The notes under the pieces are model-generated. The model did no database searches and was not told where the DNA came from. It saw only the letters and a list, made by a program, of their open reading frames with translations. The translations under genes were made by a program, and so were the position numbers. Positions 57,880 to 64,000 of a stretch of DNA of 64,000 nt are shown piece after piece. This stretch comes from PALSA-607 sp036501485 (GTDB lineage Bacteria; Actinomycetota; Actinomycetes; Acidothermales; Acidothermaceae), in the NCBI GenBank assembly GCA_036501485.1, contig DASYAG010000122.1:1-64000 (forward strand), given 5' to 3'. The first letter of the stretch is position 1. The number at the start of each line of letters is the position of its first letter.

Positions 57880-59274
57880 GTGAGCCGCGACGTCGGGAGA
57901 AACGAGTTTCGCGGCAAGTTATGGCGCCGCGGCGACGACGGCTACGAGCGAGCCAGGGTCGGCGGCGTCTTCAATGCCCGTCGCCCAGACAGGTTTCCAA
58001 CCGCGATCCTGCAAGCCGCCAATGACGATGATGTCGTGGCCGGCGTGCGACTGGCGCGCGATGAACACCAACAGGTCGCGGTTCGGTCCGGCGGTCACTC
58101 ATGGGCGGCATGGAGTGTCCGTGACGACAGCCTGCTGATCGATCTCAGCGCGATGCGCGAGATGTCTTATGACGCCACCACGCATATCGCGACGGTCAAC
58201 CCAGCCGTGCGCGGCGGCACCGAGTTTGCACCCTTCCTCGAGTTGCACGGGCGAGCATTTCCCGGCGGCCACTGCGAGTCGGTCGGCCTCGGTGGCTTCC
58301 TGCTCCAGGGCGGGCAGGGCTGGAACAGCCGTAATTGGGGTTGGGCGTGCGAGAACGTGCTCGCCGTCGACGTCGTCACTGCCGACGGAGACTTGGTGCG
58401 CGCCGACGAGTACGAGAACAGCGACCTGTACTGGGCTGCGCGCGGCGCCGGGCCCGGATTTCCAGGCGTCGTCACGCGCTTTTACCTGAACACCTACGAG
58501 CTGCCTAGCGTCATGGTCCAGGACACCTGGACGTTTCGACTCGACGACGCCGAGCGGCTACTCATCTGGTTGCACGACGTACTGCCGACCTTGCACATCA
58601 CCGTCGAGCCAGTCATCGCGGCGACCCGCTTGCCCGACGTCCCGCTTGATGAGGGAAAGGTGCGACCCGAGGGCACCGTTCTGTTGTTGCATACGACGGT
58701 GATGGGCGACTCGGTCGAGGAAATCGACCGGCTGCTGCAACCTCTCGACGGTTGTCCGCTGAAGAACCAACGACTGGGCCACGTGCGCGGGCAGACCACG
58801 ATCGCCGCCGAGAATGTGGCGCAGGCCGTGCAAAATCCGACCAACCACCGTTACGCCGTCGACTGCACATGGACGAACGCAACGGCCCAGCAGCTCGCGC
58901 CGGTACTAGTCCGATTGTGGAAAGAACTGCCGACAGAGCACTCGTTTTCGATCTGGTACGGATGGGCGCCGACGCGCCCGTTGCCTGACATGGCGTTCTC
59001 GGTGGAGGCGAACGTCTACCTCGCTACCTACGTCATCTACAAAGACGAGGCGGACGACGCGAGGTACCGCAGGTGGGTGCACGACCGCACGTCAGAGCTG
59101 GCTCGGCTCGGCGAGGGTGTGTATCTCGGCGACACCGACTTCACGGCACGAGGTGATCGCTTCATGTCGGACTCGAATTACCGCCAGCTGCAAGAAATCC
59201 GCGCCAGCCGCGACCCGAGTGGCTTGTTCTGCTCTTACCTGGCCGACCCGAACATGCAGCTCAACCGGCACTAA
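57880..59274 (+). CDS. FAD-binding BBE-type oxidase, probably bicovalent flavin
   Basis: 464 aa from a GTG. FAD-binding domain with 'HQQVAVRSGGHSWAAWSVRD' (His73) and 'RAFPGGHCESVGLGGFLLQG' (Cys132), the two residues that attach FAD in berberine-bridge/6-hydroxynicotine oxidase-like enzymes. The BBE C-terminal motif is 'YRQLQEIRASRDPSGLF'. It oxidises an alcohol, amine or sugar with oxygen; substrate unknown. Its stop overlaps that of the convergent PAP2 gene by four bases. Confidence 0.9.
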   Translation: MSRDVGRNEFRGKLWRRGDDGYERARVGGVFNARRPDRFPTAILQAANDDDVVAGVRLARDEHQQVAVRSGGHSWAAWSVRDDSLLIDLSAMREMSYDATTHIATVNPAVRGGTEFAPFLELHGRAFPGGHCESVGLGGFLLQGGQGWNSRNWGWACENVLAVDVVTADGDLVRADEYENSDLYWAARGAGPGFPGVVTRFYLNTYELPSVMVQDTWTFRLDDAERLLIWLHDVLPTLHITVEPVIAATRLPDVPLDEGKVRPEGTVLLLHTTVMGDSVEEIDRLLQPLDGCPLKNQRLGHVRGQTTIAAENVAQAVQNPTNHRYAVDCTWTNATAQQLAPVLVRLWKELPTEHSFSIWYGWAPTRPLPDMAFSVEANVYLATYVIYKDEADDARYRRWVHDRTSELARLGEGVYLGDTDFTARGDRFMSDSNYRQLQEIRASRDPSGLFCSYLADPNMQLNRH

Positions 59275-60122
59275 CGAACGCTGGGTGTCAGGGGTTCTGC
59301 GCCGTCAAGAGGAAGTGGCAAGCGGTGTCGCGTCCGCCATCGGTCGAGCAGCGCATGCCAGCCAGTCCGGACACCGAACACCGACCAGGCGCACGCGCAC
59401 AAGATCATGGCCGCGACGATGCCGTCGAGCCAGAAGTGGTTACCCGTCGCGACGACGAAGAAGACCGTGAGCACCGTGTGCAGCGGCCCGATGTAGCGCC
59501 AGCGGCCTTTGCCGATCTTCCACGTGTAGTAGCCGACCAGGCATGCCCAGGCGACATGGACCGACGGCATCGTTGACAGCTGATCGACCGCGAGGCCGTG
59601 CTGGTAGACGGACTGGTTGTACAGCTTGCCGGTATCGACGATGCCAGGCAGGAAACGCGGCGGCGCGACTGGGACGAGTTGCACGATCAAGCAGACCAGC
59701 GTCGTCCAGCCAAGTACCTGCCGCACCGGCCGGTACTGATCGCGGTGCCACCAGAACAACCAGATCAAGAACACGAACATCATCGGGAAGTGCATCGCCG
59801 CGTAGTAGAGATTCGCGACCTGCACGATGAGCGGATGACCGAGGATCAGGTTCTGCACGCTGCGTTCTGACGGCAGGAAGATGTCGTGCTCGAAGTGTTC
59901 GATCCATCGCGCCCGTACGTAGGCGTCCTTGTTGCTGAAACCGGCGATCCGGCCAGCCAACTCCCACAGCGCGTACAGCACGCCGATGACGGCAACCTCA
60001 CGGGCGAAGGCTCCGACGGCCTTGACCCGCTTGTCCTTCGACGCCGCCATCGCGCCGCCGACGGCGACCAGGACGGCAGCGGTCTCGAAGCAGTGCTGCC
60101 AACTGACCGACACCGTCCGCAT
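59271..60122 (-). CDS. PAP2 superfamily integral membrane protein (inositol phosphorylceramide synthase-like)
   Basis: 283 aa with about six membrane segments. The PAP2 motif is 'STMPSVHVAWACLVGYYTWK' (His) and 'ATGNHFWLDGIVAAM' (His, Asp), with 'VAPPRFLPGI' preceding, as in PAP2_3/aureobasidin-resistance-like proteins. It probably acts on a phospholipid or polyprenyl phosphate on the outer face of the membrane. It is on the minus strand between two oxidoreductase genes and need not belong to their pathway. Confidence 0.88.
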   Translation of the reverse strand: MRTVSVSWQHCFETAAVLVAVGGAMAASKDKRVKAVGAFAREVAVIGVLYALWELAGRIAGFSNKDAYVRARWIEHFEHDIFLPSERSVQNLILGHPLIVQVANLYYAAMHFPMMFVFLIWLFWWHRDQYRPVRQVLGWTTLVCLIVQLVPVAPPRFLPGIVDTGKLYNQSVYQHGLAVDQLSTMPSVHVAWACLVGYYTWKIGKGRWRYIGPLHTVLTVFFVVATGNHFWLDGIVAAMILCACAWSVFGVRTGWHALLDRWRTRHRLPLPLDGAEPLTPSVR

Positions 60123-60145
60123 CCAGACAAATTAGTGGAGGCCGG

Positions 60146-60832
60146 TCAGCGCAACGCGAGGCCCCCGTCGACGCACAGGGTCTGGCCGGTCAACGCAGCG
60201 CCCGCCTCCGAGGCGAGAAACGCGACCGTCGCAGCGACGTCATCGGGCACGAGCGTGCGTGGCAGCGCCTGGCGCCGCAACACCTCCTCGAAGGCGGCGG
60301 GCGGCAGATCTCGTTGCGCTGTGGGCGTTGCGGTCAATCCGGGCGCGACGCAGGTCACCGAGATGCCGTCCTCGCCCAGCGCCATCGCGAGGGTGCGGGC
60401 GAGTCCGACGAGCGCGGCCTTGCTCGTGACGTAGGCCAGCAGATCGGACGACGGCGGTGACCAGATGGTGTCGGAGACGACGAAGATGATGCGTCCGAAG
60501 CCGTTGGTCGCCATCGACGGCGCGAACGCCTGAGCAAGTAGCAATGCAGCCTCGACGTTCACTGCCTGTACGCGGCGCCAGGTCGTCAGGTCGATCGCGG
60601 CGAGGTCGGCCCGGTCAAATGCCGCGGCCGCGTGGACGAACACGTCGCAACGTCCGGCCGTTGCCAGAATGCGGGCCGCGGCGGCTCGAACATCGTCGGC
60701 CAGCGCGAGGTCGACCGGGTCAGGCCCGTGCTGGTCGAGTGACACGACCTGATGCCCAGACGCTCCCAGTGCTGCGCAGATCGCACCACCGATGGCGCCT
60801 GCGCCGCCGGTGACCACCGCAGTTCGCTGCAT
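60146..60832 (-). CDS. SDR family oxidoreductase
   Basis: 228 aa. NAD(P) motif TGGAGAIGGA, 'FVHAAAAFD' in place of NNAG, catalytic Ser (FVVSDTIW), and the YxxxK motif in 'LLAYVTSKAALVGLARTLAM'. Ends 'GQTLCVDGGLALR' as typical for FabG-like enzymes. It follows the FAD oxidoreductase gene by one base and likely works in the same pathway. Confidence 0.92.
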   Translation of the reverse strand: MQRTAVVTGGAGAIGGAICAALGASGHQVVSLDQHGPDPVDLALADDVRAAAARILATAGRCDVFVHAAAAFDRADLAAIDLTTWRRVQAVNVEAALLLAQAFAPSMATNGFGRIIFVVSDTIWSPPSSDLLAYVTSKAALVGLARTLAMALGEDGISVTCVAPGLTATPTAQRDLPPAAFEEVLRRQALPRTLVPDDVAATVAFLASEAGAALTGQTLCVDGGLALR

Positions 60833-60833
60833 C

Positions 60834-62249
60834 TCAACCCGCCCTCGTCATGCCGACCGCCTCAGCACCCGCGATACGGCCGAACACGATCGCGTTGGTG
60901 AGGCCGCCGCCGTGGTCGATGAGGTGGCCCCACACCATGCTGACGGCGCCCGCTGCGTAGAGCCCTGGGACCGCCGAGCCGTCCGGTCGCAGCACGCGCG
61001 CCCGCTCGTCATGGCGGGGTCCGCCGGTCGTGCCGGCAATGCCGGGCCAGGTCTTGATCGCATACAGCTGGGCGGTGTCGAGCGGCACGAGGGTGTCGGC
61101 GGACCGGCCGAATCGATCGTCGCGGCCAGCAGTGGCGGATGCGTTGTACTCGGCAATCGTGGCGGCGAGCACCGCGGAATCGATGCCCGTCTCGTGAGCA
61201 AGTTCCTCGACGCTGTCGGCTGCGACTATCCAGCCACGCGCGACCTCGGCGGTGTTGTCGACGCTCCACCGGTAGTCATTCGGCGTGCCAAGAAGGCCGT
61301 TGAGTGGGCCGGCCAGCCGCGCGCTCTCGTCGAAGATCGCCCAGCTCGGCAGCGCCGGGCGATTGGCGTTGAGGGGGAGGTAGGTCAGCAGCGCGCGGAG
61401 CCGGTCGTGCACCTCGTAACCGGTCTCGTCGGCGAACCTGCGGCCGTCTGCGTCGACAAAGATGTGGCCGGCACCGAAGAAGTCGATCGCGAACGGGGCG
61501 GCGAACTCCGGCGTGCGAAACGCGAACCAGCCGAAGAATCCGTACATGTGCCACAGCGCAGCTCCGGCCGACTGGGCCATCAACAGGCCGCGCCCGGTGT
61601 TGGCTGCCTGGCCGACCGGCGACGTGTGGCCGAGCGGTAAGTAGGCCTCGGCCAGCCCTGGGTCGCCTTCGAACCCACCGCAGGCGAGCACGACCCCGCC
61701 GTCGGAGCCGATCGTCGAACGAGTTCCGTCGTGGTCGACGACGAGGCCCACCACCCCGTCGTCCGACATGACGAGCTCGCAGGCCAAAGTCGAGAACTGC
61801 ACCGGGATCGAGCGATCGCGCACGGCGGCATCGAGGAGCGACCACAGCGCCTTACCACGGCGGCCGTCGCCGCCGACGACCACGCGATAGCTGATGTGCC
61901 GGCCGGCCTCTGAGTGTGGCCAGGACGGAAAGGGCGCGGGTAGTCGCATCGGAGGCGGTTCGAACGCGGCGGTGCTGCCGCCGAGCGAGATCAGCCAGCG
62001 GTCGATGTCGTGCAGACCCTGGGCGTACGCCTCGAGGACCGCGCGGTCGGTGCGGCCGAAGCAGAGCGCCTCGAGGTGATCGAGCGTGTGCTCGTCGGGG
62101 AGGTCGAACAGGAAACCTCCGCTGTAGAGCGCGTTTCCGCCGCCGCGGGTGGTGGCCTCGACGATGACGACTGAGTGCCCGGCATCGTGCGCTGCGATAG
62201 CGGCCGATGCACCGGCCGGCCCGTAGCCCACGACGACAACGTCTGGCAT
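60834..62249 (-). CDS. FAD-dependent oxidoreductase (fumarate reductase/3-ketosteroid dehydrogenase-like)
   Basis: 471 aa. Rossmann FAD motif 'VVVVGYGPAGASAAIAAHDA' GHSVVIVEA, then 'GGGNALYSGGFLFD', 'GGVVLACGGFEGDP' and the late 'RPDGSAVPGLYAAGAVSMVW' 'GGGLTNAIVFGRIAGAEA'. This is the FAD_binding_2 family (KstD, fumarate reductase, tricarballylate dehydrogenase). Substrate unknown. Its ATG overlaps the stop of the VOC gene (TGATG), so VOC, this gene and the SDR form one operon. Confidence 0.9.
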   Translation of the reverse strand: MPDVVVVGYGPAGASAAIAAHDAGHSVVIVEATTRGGGNALYSGGFLFDLPDEHTLDHLEALCFGRTDRAVLEAYAQGLHDIDRWLISLGGSTAAFEPPPMRLPAPFPSWPHSEAGRHISYRVVVGGDGRRGKALWSLLDAAVRDRSIPVQFSTLACELVMSDDGVVGLVVDHDGTRSTIGSDGGVVLACGGFEGDPGLAEAYLPLGHTSPVGQAANTGRGLLMAQSAGAALWHMYGFFGWFAFRTPEFAAPFAIDFFGAGHIFVDADGRRFADETGYEVHDRLRALLTYLPLNANRPALPSWAIFDESARLAGPLNGLLGTPNDYRWSVDNTAEVARGWIVAADSVEELAHETGIDSAVLAATIAEYNASATAGRDDRFGRSADTLVPLDTAQLYAIKTWPGIAGTTGGPRHDERARVLRPDGSAVPGLYAAGAVSMVWGHLIDHGGGLTNAIVFGRIAGAEAVGMTRAG

Positions 62250-62662
62250 CAGCGGGCCGGGTTGCGCTCGACGAGCTCGACGAGGTTGCCCTCGAGGTCG
62301 GTCAAGTACGACATCCGGACGCCGGGTTCGGGGGATTGCTGCGGGACCATCACCTCGCGGGCGCCAAGCGTGACGAGCCGCGCGTGAGTGGCCTCAAGAT
62401 CGGCAACGTCGAACGCGATGTGCGTGTAGCACTCTGACAACGCGGCAATGGCCGGGTTCGACGCTCGCAACCCAAGCGCCGAGCCGGGTCGATGCAGGAG
62501 TTCGACCCGGTGGCCGAACTCGGCGTTGCGCAACATGACGATGTCGAGGTCGATCGCGTCGACTCGCAGTTCGACTTCGCGCTCCAGTTCGAAAGCGGCG
62601 CAGTACCAATCGGCTGCAGCCGCGAGGTCGGCGACCTGCACGCCGACGTGGTCAAGCCTCAT
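62249..62662 (-). CDS. VOC family protein
   Basis: 137 aa. Metal-ligand motifs are in 'MRLDHVGVQVADLAAAADWY', 'GHRVELLHRPGS', 'CYTHIAFDVADLEATHARLV' and 'YLTDLEGNLVELVERNP' (H, E, H, E pattern of glyoxalase I/methylmalonyl-CoA epimerase-like enzymes). It begins the minus-strand VOC-FAD-SDR operon. It is not a close duplicate of the VOC gene at 56517. Confidence 0.9.
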   Translation of the reverse strand: MRLDHVGVQVADLAAAADWYCAAFELEREVELRVDAIDLDIVMLRNAEFGHRVELLHRPGSALGLRASNPAIAALSECYTHIAFDVADLEATHARLVTLGAREVMVPQQSPEPGVRMSYLTDLEGNLVELVERNPAR

Positions 62663-62753
62663 GATCCGGCAGCGTAGTGGAGCGTTCGGAGGCCGTTCTC
62701 ACTAGGCGAAAGTTCCGGCGTTGAGCTGTAATCGAAACGATGCCTGTTTGGAC

Positions 62754-62782
62754 TGGACACTGCCGCCCAACACTCTTATCGT
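62754..62782 (+). promoter_or_regulatory. Candidate promoter of the Liv-type ABC transporter genes
   Basis: TGGACA (62754-62759) and TATCGT (62777-62782) are spaced by 17 bp, which fits a sigma-70 promoter. Transcription would begin near 62789, immediately before the palindrome at 62791. Confidence 0.4.
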
Positions 62783-62790
62783 GACAATCA

Positions 62791-62807
62791 CTTTCTCCTA
62801 GCGAAAG
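62791..62807. promoter_or_regulatory. CTTTC-N7-GAAAG palindrome, with a second related half at 62702-62712
   Basis: CTTTC (62791-62795) and GAAAG (62803-62807) form a palindrome. Further left, CTAGGCGAAAG (62702-62712) is the inverted complement (10 of 11 bases) of CTTTCTCCTAG (62791-62801). Paired sites of this kind about 90 bp apart flank the divergent starts of the VOC and ABC genes and suggest a shared repressor; no regulator is encoded nearby. Confidence 0.45.
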
Positions 62808-62850
62808 CGCCAGCCACGATGCCAGCCGAGACGCCACGCTCCAATTTGCG

Positions 62851-63609
62851 ATGAGCCAGCTCCTCGAGGTCACCGACCTCCGCGTGACCTACGGCAACGT
62901 CGTCGCAGTCAACGACGTGTCGCTTTCGGTTGCGCAAGGCGAAGTCGTGGGTCTGATCGGGCCTAATGGTGCAGGTAAGTCGTCGTTCATCGATGCGTTG
63001 ACTGGTTACCACCCCAGTAGAGGTGGCCACGTCACCTTCGAAGGCTCATCTTTGGATGGACGGCCCGCGCACGACGTGGCCCGCCGCGGCCTCGTGCGCA
63101 CGTTCCAGTCGGTCGAGCTGTTCGACGACCTCACCGTTGAGGAGAACCTGCTCGTCGCCGCCGAGCACCCGACGATCTGGAGTGCCTTGCGCGATCTGGT
63201 CGTGCCGTCGCGACCGCAAGGTGTCGACGACGTTGCCTGGGCTCGCGGCCTCTGCGATCTGGACGCCGTCGCACACCGTTACCCGCGCGAGCTGTCGCAC
63301 GGTCAGCGCAAGCTCGTCGGCGTTGCACGCGCACTCGCACAACGGCCGCGTCTCGTGTTGATGGATGAGCCGGCGGCAGGCCTCGACACTGACGAGAGCG
63401 TCACGTTTGGTGCGCGCGTGCGTTCGCTGCCGGGTCACGGCGTGAGCGTGCTGCTGGTCGACCACGACATGGGGTTGGTCCTGGGGGTCTGCGATCGCAT
63501 TGTCGTGATCGATTTCGGGAGCGTTATCGCTTCGGGCACGCCCGACCAGATCCGGGCCGACCCGAGGGTGATTGAGGCTTACCTCGGGAGCCACGATGCC
63601 CATGCCTGA
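62851..63609 (+). CDS. Branched-chain amino acid-type ABC transporter ATP-binding protein (LivG-like)
   Basis: 252 aa. Walker A GPNGAGKSS, Q-loop 'VRTFQSVELFDDLTVEENLL', signature 'RELSHGQRKLVGVARALAQR' (LSHGQ instead of LSGGQ), Walker B LVLMDEPAAGLD and H-loop VLLVDHDM. The 'LDTDES' after Walker B and the 'VIDFGSVIASGTPDQIRADP' tail are typical of LivG. The Liv permease and binding protein must lie beyond the window. The substrate may be an aromatic or other carboxylate given the nearby oxidoreductases. Confidence 0.92.
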   Translation: MSQLLEVTDLRVTYGNVVAVNDVSLSVAQGEVVGLIGPNGAGKSSFIDALTGYHPSRGGHVTFEGSSLDGRPAHDVARRGLVRTFQSVELFDDLTVEENLLVAAEHPTIWSALRDLVVPSRPQGVDDVAWARGLCDLDAVAHRYPRELSHGQRKLVGVARALAQRPRLVLMDEPAAGLDTDESVTFGARVRSLPGHGVSVLLVDHDMGLVLGVCDRIVVIDFGSVIASGTPDQIRADPRVIEAYLGSHDAHA

Positions 63610-64000
63610 ACAGCGCCCGGACACCGGACAGGGCCGATCGGCGGTCGCCATGGCCGCCCGCCCAATGCTTGCTGTGTCGGGCATGTCGGCGGGCTACAAC
63701 GGCATCGCCGTCGTCCGTGATCTTGATCTCACCGTCGCCGCGGGTGAAGTTGTCGCGCTGCTTGGGTCGAACGGCGCGGGCAAGACCACCACGCTGTCGG
63801 CGATCGCCGGACTCATCAAACCGCTTGCCGGCAGCATCACCTTCGAAGGCGACGAGATCGGTGGCGAATCGGCGCACCGGGTCGCTCGGCGCGGCATTGC
63901 GCTGGTCCCTGAAGACCGCGCGCTGTTTCACGATCTGACCACCCGCGAGAACCTGCGCGTTGCGCGTGGCCGTGATTCGGCGAGCGACGACGAGGTGCTC
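63602..64000 (+). CDS. Branched-chain amino acid-type ABC transporter ATP-binding protein (LivF-like), 3'-truncated by window edge
   Basis: 133 codons to the end of the window, with no stop. The domain starts 'MLAVSGMSAGYNGIAVVRDL', has Walker A GSNGAGKTT, and Q-loop region 'RRGIALVPEDRALFHDLTTR' ENLRVARG, all LivF-like. It overlaps the end of livG by eight bases; ATG 63602 is used, ATG 63596 and 63650 are alternatives. Confidence 0.85.
   Translation, partial: MPEQRPDTGQGRSAVAMAARPMLAVSGMSAGYNGIAVVRDLDLTVAAGEVVALLGSNGAGKTTTLSAIAGLIKPLAGSITFEGDEIGGESAHRVARRGIALVPEDRALFHDLTTRENLRVARGRDSASDDEVL

Overview
The window is chromosomal DNA from a high-GC Gram-positive bacterium (Actinomycetota, class Actinomycetes). 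Three things support this. The coding sequence is GC-rich and many genes start with GTG or TTG. Actinobacterial families are present (DUF3052, SigE-type ECF sigma factors, WXG/EspC-type T7SS substrates, LCP proteins). The housekeeping order holA-rpsT ... lepA ... hemW ... hrcA-dnaJ-rsmE-phoH-ybeY-corC-cdd-era-recO-uppS-glyS ... dgt-dnaG is the order I know from Mycobacterium and relatives. I cannot assign a genus; a Frankia-like or deep-branching soil actinomycete is a guess.

Layout. 1-0.6 kb: 3' part of a RidA gene and a decayed regulator tail. 0.7-4.7 kb (minus): a small exopolysaccharide/cell-surface operon (LMW-PTPase, DUF4012 protein, surface protein, sugar transferase). 4.8-6.1 kb: holA and rpsT. 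6.3-11.6 kb: a GAF/kinase-like/LuxR fusion regulator that has lost its phosphorelay residues, followed by a palindrome and an aldolase-HAD-DhaL-DhaK operon. 11.7-15.9 kb: lepA, MOSC, hemW. 16-24.3 kb: a cell-wall-binding-repeat protein, two ECF sigma/membrane-partner pairs, and hrcA (with CIRCE)-dnaJ-rsmE between them. 24.4-29.8 kb: phoH-ybeY-corC-cdd-like-era-DUF3052-HAD. 29.8-34.8 kb: leuA with a leader-peptide attenuator, then recO, uppS and glyS.

34.8-37.7 kb (minus) is an accessory cassette: EspC-like protein, conserved hypothetical, WXG-headed toxin with an RNase A-like tail, and a CdiI-like immunity protein. 37.8-47.4 kb: ppdK, a predicted papain-like protein, dgt, GNAT, PhzF, dnaG and a primary-type sigma factor. 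47.4-50.6 kb: tRNA-Asn, small membrane proteins, and an LCP ligase. 51.0-56.2 kb: a five-gene run of Tat-lipoprotein deacetylase, beta-propeller lipoprotein, membrane protein, DyP peroxidase and encapsulin. 56.2-64 kb: a small Cys-rich protein, then a catabolic-looking set of VOC, SDR and FAD enzymes, a PAP2-like membrane phosphatase, and the start of a Liv-type ABC transporter running off the end.

The observations most worth a second look are the phosphorelay-dead fusion regulator with a GTAGGG-N4-CCCTAC palindrome directly downstream, the leuA switch in which an anti-Shine-Dalgarno arm is controlled by an MSKLLLL leader peptide overlapping the preceding HAD gene, the orphan T7SS RNase A-type toxin cassette, and the encapsulin/DyP operon extended by envelope genes.
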